64,000 bases of DNA, taken from assembly GCF_002934605.1 (NCBI RefSeq), contig NZ_PTJC01000006.1, forward strand, positions 310,001 to 374,000. Direction: 5' to 3'. Below, piece after piece: positions 1 through 7,443 of this stretch (positions within the stretch are counted from its first letter, which is position 1; each line of letters begins with the position of its first letter). This DNA comes from Neolewinella xylanilytica (GTDB lineage Bacteria > Bacteroidota > Bacteroidia > Chitinophagales > Saprospiraceae). The position numbers and the translations under genes were made by a program. The notes beneath the pieces are model-generated. The model made no database searches, had not been told where the DNA came from, and saw nothing but the letters and a program-made list of their open reading frames with translations.

Positions 1-609
1 GCGCATCGTCACAACGGACTTGAAGCGGTCCGGCGTTTGTACCAGGTGTTTGTGGAGCTCCTGGCTGCTGCGAACGATCGCCGAAGCCGGGTTATTCAGT
101 TCGTGTGCGAGGCCCGCGCTCATTTTCCCCAGCGCCATGAGCTTTTCGTCCATGAGCCGCATTTGCTGGAAGTCCCGGACGCGATTGGTCATGACCGCTA
201 CCAGGGCCTGCGTCAGGTCGTAACTGACGTTGACCATCTCCACGAAGCAGCCGCGGTGTAGTTCGAGCACTTTAGTGTCTTCCAGGCAGATGCCGTCCGC
301 CCCGGTTTCGTGCATCCGGCTGAAGGGCAGCACGCCGGTAACGTAGGGAGCTTTCCACATTCCCAGCTCCTTCCGGCGGCCGTTGCTTTCCCGCTGAATG
401 ACGTAGCTACCCGTCAGCAATACCTGCATGTGGTCGGCGGGTTCCCCCGAGCGGAAGATATGCGTTCCCTTTGGGTAGCAAACGTAGCTGGACTGCTTCA
501 CCAGCCACGCCAACGCATCGTCGTCGACTTCGTGGAAGATATCGAAGGCACGGAGCCGCTCCTGGAGGTCCGGCGTTTTCGTCAGCGTTTGGGGGGAGGT
601 GGCAGTCAT
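1..609 (-). CDS. cNMP-binding sensor histidine kinase, partial (5' part)
   Basis: The minus strand has an open frame from an ATG at 609 that runs off the window edge, giving 203 residues without a stop. The first ~140 residues look like a Crp-type cyclic-nucleotide-binding beta-roll (motifs YPKGTHIFRSGEPADHM and VLLTGSYVIQRE). They are followed by a helical stretch with a HisKA H-box (MGLAHELNNP-type, here KMSAGLAHELNNPASAI) whose His is the predicted phosphorylation site. The ATPase domain should lie beyond the edge. This layout is known for Bacteroidota kinases that sense through an N-terminal cNMP-like domain. The ligand cannot be read from the sequence. Confidence 0.85.
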   Translation of the reverse strand, partial: MTATSPQTLTKTPDLQERLRAFDIFHEVDDDALAWLVKQSSYVCYPKGTHIFRSGEPADHMQVLLTGSYVIQRESNGRRKELGMWKAPYVTGVLPFSRMHETGADGICLEDTKVLELHRGCFVEMVNVSYDLTQALVAVMTNRVRDFQQMRLMDEKLMALGKMSAGLAHELNNPASAIVRSSQELHKHLVQTPDRFKSVVTMR

Positions 610-745
610 CAGGGGTATAACCCGCGGAATGGCATTTTGGGTCAGTTTTCTTGCGGAGAACCCTGAGTAAATGCGTTTTGCGGCGGGGCGCGGGTGAAGG
701 GTTTTTGAACGGGGTTGCTGTTTTTGTACAACCTGGGCCTGGTCG

Positions 746-898
746 CCTACGAATGCTTCGTAGGATTTCGGGTTTGACCGCGCTGCGGTCTTTAGGGGCC
801 CGCGGGTAAGAGGAACCGCAGCGCGGTTCAAGACCCGTAGCGTGGGGTCACGACCCCACGCTACGGGAATGGCCCGATTTCCCGACCGCAGCGCGGTC
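746..898. repeat. Cluster of REP-like palindromes
   Basis: Five inverted repeats sit within about 150 bases: 746-764 (8-bp stem, 3-nt loop), 776-790 (GACCGC-GCT-GCGGTC), 813-829 (GAACCGC-AGC-GCGGTTC), 834-867 (perfect 16-bp stem, 2-nt loop, containing GTAG and GTGGGG) and 884-898 (GACCGC-AGC-GCGGTC). Three share the core ACCGC-N3-GCGGT in alternating orientation, as in BIME-type REP clusters. A decayed Y1 transposase lies just downstream at 1007-1402. REP elements are known to pair with Y1 (RAYT) transposases; the link here is inferred from adjacency. Confidence 0.7.
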
Positions 899-1006
899 GA
901 ACCCCGGGGCGGTATCCCGTAAGACGGGTAAAAAAGACCGGGCAAAGCGCATATTTAACACAACTCTCACCACATGAGAGCGAGCAAGCGGTCCTTAGCC
1001 GAAAAA

Positions 1007-1402
1007 ATGAACGCTTACGTTTCCAGTGGTTACCCGATTGTCTTCTCCACCAAGTACCGGCGGCCAACCCTCACGAAGCCGAACCGGGAGGAGCCGTTTA
1101 AGTGTATCTGCGGTATCCTAAGAAATAAGCGATGCGTGTCTTTTCCAGTCGGTGGGGTGGAAGATCACTTACCCATCGTATGCTCCCTCGACCGGTCGAT
1201 AGCACCGGCTTCGCTGGTAAAGGACATAAAACTGGGTGCTACATCATACATCAAAGAAGCGAGACGCTTTCCCCACTTTTCCGGCTGGCAGCGTGGGTAT
1301 GGGCGGCAGGGAGCCCACCACCGGAGGAAATCATCCCTGGAGGAAATGATCGATTTGCAGACGGAAAACGAAGTCGGGTTCGCAAGGGAATACGTCGCCT
1401 GA
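1007..1402 (+). pseudogene. Decayed IS200/RAYT-type Y1 transposase
   Basis: The frame from the ATG at 1007 carries recognisable Y1-transposase blocks: PIVFSTKYRRP near the start, then a DHLPIV segment where the family has the metal-binding HUH motif DH(I/L)HI, so the second His is replaced by Pro. LVKDIK, FSGWQRGYG and AHHRRKSSLEE follow. Between GYG and the HHRRKS block about 30 residues that normally hold the catalytic Tyr are missing. The loss of both the HUH motif and the Tyr region marks a non-functional remnant. It could be IS200/IS605 or a REP-associated (RAYT) enzyme; the adjacent palindromes favour the latter. Confidence 0.75.
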
Positions 1403-1607
1403 ACCGGGGGCGATCGACCTAGCTAGGGTGGGCAAGGCATCTTTACCAGGGTATGTAATGCTTAATTCCACCACCGTAGCCCGAATTCGTCGACATTCTT
1501 CCTTGGGTCATCGGGAAAATTCGTGGTCGATGCAACGCTGCCCCCACCTTAGCGTCATTCAACCTAACTGCCTCAGTTGCAAACCATCATCCCACAATCC
1601 ATTAGCC

Positions 1608-1949
1608 ATGAAATCCCTACTATTCGCTCTCGCTCTCGCTACTACCGTCCCCGCCACGGCCACGACCGTAGAACCCCTGATCACTCGCAGCTTCGTCGAG
1701 GATAACCGGCTGGAGCTTGTCCTGGCCAATCTCGAACAGGAACGCACCGTCGTCCGCCTCACCAACCTCGATCAAGACATCGAATACTTCAGCGACCGCG
1801 TCAAACACCACAATGGTTACGGTGTCAGCCTGTCGCTGGACAAGTTGCCGGCGGGTCGCTACGTACTGTCCGTCGAGAAGGGCGACACCGTCCGCCGCCA
1901 GGTGATTCTCAAGACCGAAACCGGCACGAGGTGCAGCGCCTGGAAGTAA
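1608..1949 (+). CDS. Small secreted protein, unknown function
   Basis: A 113-residue protein. The ATG at 1608 is chosen because it directly precedes a typical signal peptide (MKSLLFALALATTVPATA), whereas the frame upstream is not protein-like. The mature part is short and beta-rich, with an LPAGRYVLSVEKGD segment that resembles the last strands of Bacteroidota type IX sorting domains or small DUF3244-like beta sandwiches. It ends in TRCSAWK. I do not recognise a named family. It lies upstream of gldD with a gap of about 48 bases. Confidence 0.6.
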   Translation: MKSLLFALALATTVPATATTVEPLITRSFVEDNRLELVLANLEQERTVVRLTNLDQDIEYFSDRVKHHNGYGVSLSLDKLPAGRYVLSVEKGDTVRRQVILKTETGTRCSAWK

Positions 1950-1997
1950 TCTTGCCCCACGGCAATCCGAAGGGAGGTACGGGACGTTAAGCATCGT

Positions 1998-2594
1998 ATG
2001 CGATTGCTTTTGCTCTGTTGCCTCCCTTTTTTTATGCTCGGTTGCGGCGAGGATATCCCGCCCGTCCCCAAGCCCCGCTCTTACCCCCGGGTAGACTTTC
2101 CCGAGCGGGCCTACCTGCCGCTGGCTGCCGATTATTGCCAGTTCACCTTCGAGCGCCCCGCCTCCTCCGAGGTCGTTCAGGAAACCAACTTCTTCGATGA
2201 GGCGCCGGCCGATCCGTGCTGGTTTGATCTAAAGCTGGCCCCTGCCCTGAACGGCAGCATCCACTTCAGCTACTACCCGGTCAGTTCCTACGCCCAATGG
2301 GAAGAGCTGCGGGACGAAGCCTTCGAGCTAGTCGGGGTACACAACCAGCGGGCCAGCAATATCGAAGAGATCGTCGTTCACCGCGAAGACGCCGACGTCC
2401 ATGGCGTAGCCTTCGACATCGCGGGTCCGGCGGCTAGCCCCTTTCAGTTTTTCCTTACGGACACCACCGATCACTTTCTTCGGGGTGCCCTCTATTTCGA
2501 TACCCGGGTAGATCCTGATTCCCTGGCGCCGGTCGTCGCGTACGTGAAGAAAGATATCTTCCGGATCGTAGAGAGCCTGGAGTGGACGGAGTAA
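1998..2594 (+). CDS. gldD: Gliding motility lipoprotein GldD
   Basis: 198 residues with a lipoprotein signal ending in MLGC (Cys16). The body matches GldD: PKPRSYPRVDFP after the signal, DPCWFDLKL, the block around HNQRASNIEEIV, then SPFQFFLTDTTDHFLRGALYF and a C-terminal DSLAPVVAYVKKDI...SLEW. GldD is an envelope lipoprotein needed for gliding and type IX secretion in Flavobacterium. Its presence agrees with the type IX-sorted protease at 55427-57070. It is followed after 15 bases by a regulator gene. Confidence 0.93.
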   Translation: MRLLLLCCLPFFMLGCGEDIPPVPKPRSYPRVDFPERAYLPLAADYCQFTFERPASSEVVQETNFFDEAPADPCWFDLKLAPALNGSIHFSYYPVSSYAQWEELRDEAFELVGVHNQRASNIEEIVVHREDADVHGVAFDIAGPAASPFQFFLTDTTDHFLRGALYFDTRVDPDSLAPVVAYVKKDIFRIVESLEWTE

Positions 2595-2609
2595 TGTAAA
2601 TTGCCCCCA

Positions 2610-4082
2610 ATGAGGGCAAAAACCGCCAACGAGCGCATCATTTTCGGTCTGAAAGTCAAGCAACTGCGCCTACAGCAGGGCTTCAGCTTCGACCAGTTGT
2701 CCAAGCAGACCGGCATTTCGCTCTCTTACCTGAACGAGATCGAGAAAGGGAAAAAATTTCCCAAACGGGATAAGGTACACCAACTCGCTACCGCCCTCGG
2801 TACCTCCGCGGATGAACTCACCAACGACGATCTCGGCCGGGAGCTAGCCCCCGTCAGCGAACTGCTGAAGTCCAACTTTCTGAACGAACTGCCACTGGAA
2901 CTTTTTGGGATCGAGCTCAGTAAGGTAGCCGAAATCATTGCCGCCGCCCCCCTCCAGGTCGGCGCGTTTATCAGTACGCTGCTCGAAATTAGTCGCAGCT
3001 ACGCGCTGCGGGAGGAAAACTTTTACTTCGCCGCCCTGCGATCTTACCTCGAGCTCAACGCTAATTATTTTCCGGAACTGGAACGTGCCGTGGACACCTT
3101 CGCGGAGCAGTTCAATCTGCCGGCCGTCCGTCCGCTTCCCCCGCGCATACTCGGCGAATTACTGGAGGACCGCTTCGGCTACGAGATTGTTCCCGACGGA
3201 CTCAACGATCTGCCCGCCCTGGAAGGGCTGCGTTCGGTTTACGTACCGTCTTCGAAACGGCTACTCCTCAACGGGAAGCTGTCGCCCGTACAGCGCGGCT
3301 TCCAGTTCGGCAAGGAGATCGCCTTCAATCACCTCAAACTGAAGGACCGGGCCAATACCAGCAGCATCCTCCGTGGCCGCATCTTCGAGGAGGTGCTCAA
3401 CCACAGTAAGGCAACCTACTTCAGCGTGGCCCTGCACCTGCCTCTGCTTCCCTTCGTGGAAGAGTTGCGGCTGTTTTTTCGAAGAGAAAGCTGGGATATG
3501 CAGGCCTTCCGCGATCTCATGCTGCGTTTCAATGCTACACCGGAGATGTTTTATCACCGGCTGACGAACGTTATCCCGGAATTCTTCGGGATGCGGGATA
3601 TGTTTTTCCTCCGCTTCGTTCATGATCGGGGTACGGACGATTTCGTAATCGACAAGGAACTTCACCTCAGCCGGCGGCACCATCCCCACGAGAACGGACT
3701 ACTCGAGCATTATTGCCGGCGCTGGATCAGTATCAACCTGCTCCACCGTCTCTCCGCCGAATCGGATAACGATATACGGATCGAAGCCCAACGAAGTAAA
3801 TACTTCGGCACCGACGACGAGTACCTCTGTCTTACGTTAGCCCGCACCGATTACCCCCGGCCCGGAAAGAACGTCAGCGTCACGCTGGGTTTGCTGATCA
3901 CCGATACCGTTCGTAAAGAAATTGCCTTTTTGGACGACCCGGCCATCCCCCACGTAATCGTAAACACGACCTGTGAGCGCTGCCCGATCGAGGATTGCCG
4001 GGTGCGGGCTGCCCCACCCAAAGTGGTGAAAGCCCGTGAGCAGTACCTGGCGATGAAGGAGGCGCTTCAGGGGCTTAGGTGA
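2610..4082 (+). CDS. XRE-family regulator of the ScfR/RamB type
   Basis: About 490 residues. The N-terminal ~60 residues form a Cro/CI helix-turn-helix (FDQLSKQTGISLSYLNEIEKG). A long middle region resembles the IrrE-like part of short-chain-fatty-acyl regulators, but no HExxH zinc-protease motif is visible (the equivalent stretch reads GFQFGKEIAFNHL). The C-terminus has a cysteine cluster, CERCPIEDCRVRAAPP, typical of the DUF2083/ScfR family. I chose the ATG at 2610; an in-frame TTG lies 9 bases upstream. The family often controls acyl-CoA or glyoxylate metabolism; the target here is unknown. Confidence 0.82.
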   Translation: MRAKTANERIIFGLKVKQLRLQQGFSFDQLSKQTGISLSYLNEIEKGKKFPKRDKVHQLATALGTSADELTNDDLGRELAPVSELLKSNFLNELPLELFGIELSKVAEIIAAAPLQVGAFISTLLEISRSYALREENFYFAALRSYLELNANYFPELERAVDTFAEQFNLPAVRPLPPRILGELLEDRFGYEIVPDGLNDLPALEGLRSVYVPSSKRLLLNGKLSPVQRGFQFGKEIAFNHLKLKDRANTSSILRGRIFEEVLNHSKATYFSVALHLPLLPFVEELRLFFRRESWDMQAFRDLMLRFNATPEMFYHRLTNVIPEFFGMRDMFFLRFVHDRGTDDFVIDKELHLSRRHHPHENGLLEHYCRRWISINLLHRLSAESDNDIRIEAQRSKYFGTDDEYLCLTLARTDYPRPGKNVSVTLGLLITDTVRKEIAFLDDPAIPHVIVNTTCERCPIEDCRVRAAPPKVVKAREQYLAMKEALQGLR

Positions 4083-4122
4083 CGGACCACGTGTTCGCTA
4101 GCCCCTGGCTACGTTGCGGCGG

Positions 4123-4701
4123 CTACCGCCTTACCGAAAAAAGGTTCTCGAAATGCAGGCCCACTGTCCCAACATTGTAGTTGTAAGCGTCCTCGGGACC
4201 CGACAATATCGTGTTGGCCTCGAAGGCAATATCGATATACACCTGCCGCCAAATCCTGACGTTAATACCTGCCCCGTATTGTACGTAAACCAAGCCCGGA
4301 TCAATTCGTGGAAGGCGATCGCCGCAGGTACAAAAGTCTCCGGTTGCCACCCCCAACTGCGCGAACAGCCGGTGTGGGCTATCGGGAACAAAGTCGTGCT
4401 GTACGCTTCCGGTGAATAGGAGGGCCGTGGTCTGCACATGTGGCTCGGGCTCTACATTCGATCGGATAATGTTGGCTTGAATTAGCGTAGACCAGCGGCT
4501 GCTAATTTTATATCCCACGTTAGTGAGGTACGTGCGCTCCCGGTGATGAACGCCGCCGCCTACCTCATCCGTCAAGCCGAAATAAGCCACGCCGAAACTA
4601 AAGCTTCCACTGCTTGGATACGCAGCTGTTAGCCTGGTTCGCTGCGCGGCCAAGGTGCCGATTAGGCCTAAGACGAACAACAGGGACAGATAACCTCTCA
4701 C
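4123..4701 (-). CDS. Predicted outer-membrane beta-barrel protein
   Basis: 192 residues starting at a GTG (4701). A signal peptide (YLSLLFVLGLIGTLAAQ) is followed by alternating polar/aromatic strands such as SFSFGVAYFGLTDEVGG, YLTNVGYKIS and VYVQYGAGINVRIW, ending in VGTVGLHFENLF, which looks like a small outer-membrane barrel. No specific family recognised. It lies downstream of the glycosyltransferase at 4759-5793 on the same strand, with 57 bases between. Confidence 0.65.
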   Translation of the reverse strand: MRGYLSLLFVLGLIGTLAAQRTRLTAAYPSSGSFSFGVAYFGLTDEVGGGVHHRERTYLTNVGYKISSRWSTLIQANIIRSNVEPEPHVQTTALLFTGSVQHDFVPDSPHRLFAQLGVATGDFCTCGDRLPRIDPGLVYVQYGAGINVRIWRQVYIDIAFEANTILSGPEDAYNYNVGTVGLHFENLFSVRR

Positions 4702-4758
4702 AAGCCAACCTTTAGGTGCGACAAAGAGAAGATAGGGTATTTTGCCGGTCCGTGAAGG

Positions 4759-5793
4759 CTAGCCGCTCTGCATCAGCCGTTTCAAAGCTTTTTCCACGTC
4801 CAGTTTGTCCTGGTCCATCACCGCCACCGCCCAACCCTGTAACTGCGCACGCTGTGCCAGATACATTTGCTCGGTTTGGCCGGGAGTGGGAATGAGGATC
4901 GCCTTTTTGTTCAGGGCCCGCAGATCCATCAGCGTGGAATAGCCCGGTCGCGCGATTACGAAGCGGGCAGCCGTCAGCAGGGGAGATAGGGTAGCCGTAT
5001 CCGTGAAGTTGGTGTAATCCAGCGAAGTATGCAGTGATTGCGCCGTAGCCGGTAAGCCCCGCACGATGTGGGTGGATTGAGCAAGCGATTCGAGCTGGGG
5101 TACGACGATCTCCTCCAGGCGGCTGCGCATCGGCTCCGGTCCGGAAAGCAGGGCCAGCAGATCGTATTCCGGTTGGCCCTCCCGGGGCATGATGTGGGGC
5201 AGGGGGCCGATAAACTGGACGTTCTCGTAGCCCGCCGGATCGGAAAGCTTGCCGCTCAGCCGATCGTGCCCCGGATGATCCGGCACCCAGAACTCGTCAA
5301 ATCGGCCCAGCTGCCACCGGTAAACGGTCGTGGCAGGCGCGAAATGAGTGATCGGGTGCAGTTGGTGAGTCAGAAAGACGGAATGGACCTCCGCATGGTA
5401 GCAGCCGAAGCGGCTATCCGAAATGATCCGGTCGATACCCAGCTTCTTCACGAGTTCCGCCGTCGCCCGGTGTTCCGCCTTGATGGTTTTGCGCCAGAAG
5501 TAGGCCTGTCGGGCTACGTTCCATACCATGGACTTGGTATCGTAGCGTACGCGGTAAGGGGGCAGTTCGTGAATCTCGGTGTCGGGCAATTCCCGCCGCA
5601 GCATCTCCGCGGCCGGACCGCTACTCGCCCAACTGATGCGCAACCCTCCATGCTGCAGTTGCCGGGCGAGCGCCAAACTACGGGCGGCGTGTCCCAGCCC
5701 CCAGTCGAGGCAGCAGATCAGGGTATGTTCGGAACGGGCGTCGAGGTCGCGCAAGTAGTCACGTTTTTTATCAAACCTCCACCGGCCGCGCAA
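4759..5793 (-). CDS. GT28/MurG-like glycosyltransferase
   Basis: Up to 344 residues. The N-terminal motif ICCLDWGLGHAARSLALARQL is the nucleotide-sugar glycosyltransferase GxGH loop, and the C-terminal half has FVIARPGYSTLMDLRALNKKAILIPTPGQTEQ, the GT28-type acceptor/donor site. It probably transfers a sugar to a lipid or envelope glycan. No ATG begins the frame: TTG at 5793 is the outermost possible start and TTG at 5754 an alternative, so the first ~20 residues are uncertain. Confidence 0.78.
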   Translation of the reverse strand: MRGRWRFDKKRDYLRDLDARSEHTLICCLDWGLGHAARSLALARQLQHGGLRISWASSGPAAEMLRRELPDTEIHELPPYRVRYDTKSMVWNVARQAYFWRKTIKAEHRATAELVKKLGIDRIISDSRFGCYHAEVHSVFLTHQLHPITHFAPATTVYRWQLGRFDEFWVPDHPGHDRLSGKLSDPAGYENVQFIGPLPHIMPREGQPEYDLLALLSGPEPMRSRLEEIVVPQLESLAQSTHIVRGLPATAQSLHTSLDYTNFTDTATLSPLLTAARFVIARPGYSTLMDLRALNKKAILIPTPGQTEQMYLAQRAQLQGWAVAVMDQDKLDVEKALKRLMQSG

Positions 5794-6204
5794 GTTTGCG
5801 GGGCCGAGGTGGCAGTAAAGCTCCCAGGCAGCATCCTATGGTTCCTTTTGTGTAGGGCATGGGGAATACGTCCTTTAACTCACTGCAGGAATGGCTGGTC
5901 GGCCATGAAATTACCGGACGAACACCGAGAGCTCCGCGGAGGGGACTCCGCCTTTTCCGCTCCGAAGGTAAGTCCGAAAAGGAAGTACGGCGGGCACCGG
6001 AGGGGTTGTCGAAGGGAACCCTGCCCAGCACCCGGATTCCGTTGTTCTTTTTCTACCGTTAGCCGGGCTCCAACTAAAAAAAGCGAAAGGACGAGTTGTA
6101 TGGTGCCTCATGGCATTTGTATGTAGTAAAATAGCTGTCCGATCCACCGACCGGTGTCACCGGCATCGTTCCCGCGCCCCGGCGCCCTCATACTGCCCGC
6201 CGCC
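5794..6204. other. Intergenic stretch without a recognisable gene
   Basis: About 410 bases between the glycosyltransferase and the membrane-protein gene. Short open frames exist on both strands (for example 5859-6062 plus and 5911-6147 minus) but their translations are rich in Arg, Ser and Pro and match nothing I know. A partial inverted repeat of GCTCCGCGGAGG character lies near 5929-5950. It may be decayed sequence. Confidence 0.5.
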
Positions 6205-7002
6205 TCAGCCTCCGAACAGCAATAATTTAAAGGCAACCAGCACCGCGCAGGCCACCAATCCGGTACGCAGTGCGGCACCTTGCCGGACGTCGAACACCTT
6301 GCGTACGCGGACCCGCAGGAGCAGATAAAGCCCCGGGCCGTAAAGCAGGCTACCCACTGCAAAAAGGGTGATGGCGTGATGCAGGGGAGACGGATCCGTG
6401 CGCGCCGCGAACACGTCGGTGGTGCCCAGTAGCGCGTAGCGGATCAGGTCCGAAACCGGGGTAAGCCACTGAAAGAGCAGAAAGGCGAAGGAAAGCACCC
6501 ACCCCACCCGGCGGCGCTGCCAGAGTCGGAGGGCCGCCAGCAAGCATACGACGGCCGCCCCGCACCCGATTAGCGTAATGTACAGCGTAAAGCCATCCAC
6601 CGAGTCGGCGGGTCGGAGCAGGATCAGTCCGCTGAAGAATAAGCCGTACAGTTGCAGACAGGCCAGCAGCCCCATGAGAATGGTCAGCGCGCTCAGGATG
6701 GCCTCCGTACTGACCGGGCCTACATCCAGCCAGTCAGAAGCCATACGACGTACATCGGGGCCCTCAGCGGAAGGAGCTACCGACCCGACCCAGGGGCGGG
6801 GCACCCGTTTGTGCATCTCCATCCGCCCGGCCAGCGCGCGTCGGCGATTGAGGATTTCCTGTAGGGGGATGCCGCGCTTTTCCAGCTCCGCCCAGGCCGC
6901 TACCACGGTCTCGGGGTGGTGCAGTTGGGCTTCCTCGAGCAGTTCGATCAGCTGGTCGAGGGTGAGGGTTTGTAGGTGGTCGGCGGCGCCGGTCATACCC
7001 AT
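6205..7002 (-). CDS. Multi-pass membrane protein, unknown function
   Basis: 265 residues. The first ~90 form a soluble helical part (LDQLIELLEEAQLHHPETVVAAWAELEKRG). About five hydrophobic segments follow, at roughly residues 101-130, 137-162, 168-194, 210-231 and 244-263. A short ATG alternative starts two codons later. No family recognised. It lies 42 bases downstream of the DUF6970 lipoprotein on the same strand. Confidence 0.7.
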   Translation of the reverse strand: MGMTGAADHLQTLTLDQLIELLEEAQLHHPETVVAAWAELEKRGIPLQEILNRRRALAGRMEMHKRVPRPWVGSVAPSAEGPDVRRMASDWLDVGPVSTEAILSALTILMGLLACLQLYGLFFSGLILLRPADSVDGFTLYITLIGCGAAVVCLLAALRLWQRRRVGWVLSFAFLLFQWLTPVSDLIRYALLGTTDVFAARTDPSPLHHAITLFAVGSLLYGPGLYLLLRVRVRKVFDVRQGAALRTGLVACAVLVAFKLLLFGG

Positions 7003-7044
7003 TACAACTGTTTTCGCCCCCGGGGCCGTGCGTGCTAACTATAG

Positions 7045-7365
7045 TTAATCCGGACGCCGCCAGACGACCGTCCGTTCGAAATCCTGGGGGAACTCCCCGC
7101 AGTTGCCGTCCCCGCCGCCCGTGAATCCGCCATCGGGGAAACAGACGCGTTCACAGCGCTCGTTGTAGAGGGGGTTGGGGAAATCACAGCAATCGGCGGT
7201 AAAATAATAATACTCCCCATCGTCGAGGGCCCAGCGCTCTATCTGGATGTAGTGCAGTACTTCCTTCTCCGTCAGCACCTCGACGACGCAAGCGGGGAGG
7301 AGGTCATCGTCTTCCTTTTGGCATCCAAAAAGTGCGCATAACAAGAGCAGGGGGACGGCGCGCAT
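7045..7365 (-). CDS. DUF6970-type lipoprotein
   Basis: 106 residues with a lipoprotein signal (LLLLCALFGC, Cys15). The mature part has the Bacteroidota pattern YYYFTADCCDFPNPLYNE, CFPDGGFTGGGDGNC and a final WRRPD, which I associate with DUF6970. Its six or more cysteines suggest disulfides in the periplasm or at the surface. It follows the TonB-dependent receptor gene after about 78 bases on the same strand and could be the tail of that operon. Confidence 0.75.
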   Translation of the reverse strand: MRAVPLLLLCALFGCQKEDDDLLPACVVEVLTEKEVLHYIQIERWALDDGEYYYFTADCCDFPNPLYNERCERVCFPDGGFTGGGDGNCGEFPQDFERTVVWRRPD

Positions 7366-7443
7366 GGGGTAGTGGTATTATTCCATGCGGTTAGACGGTA
7401 GGCGCTTCCGTAGCGTTGGCGCGAGAAATGCGGTGGAGGCGAT

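Noticed and set aside
5068-6126. 352-codon plus-strand frame over the glycosyltransferase
   Set aside because: Shadow of the minus-strand glycosyltransferase; no protein-like segments.
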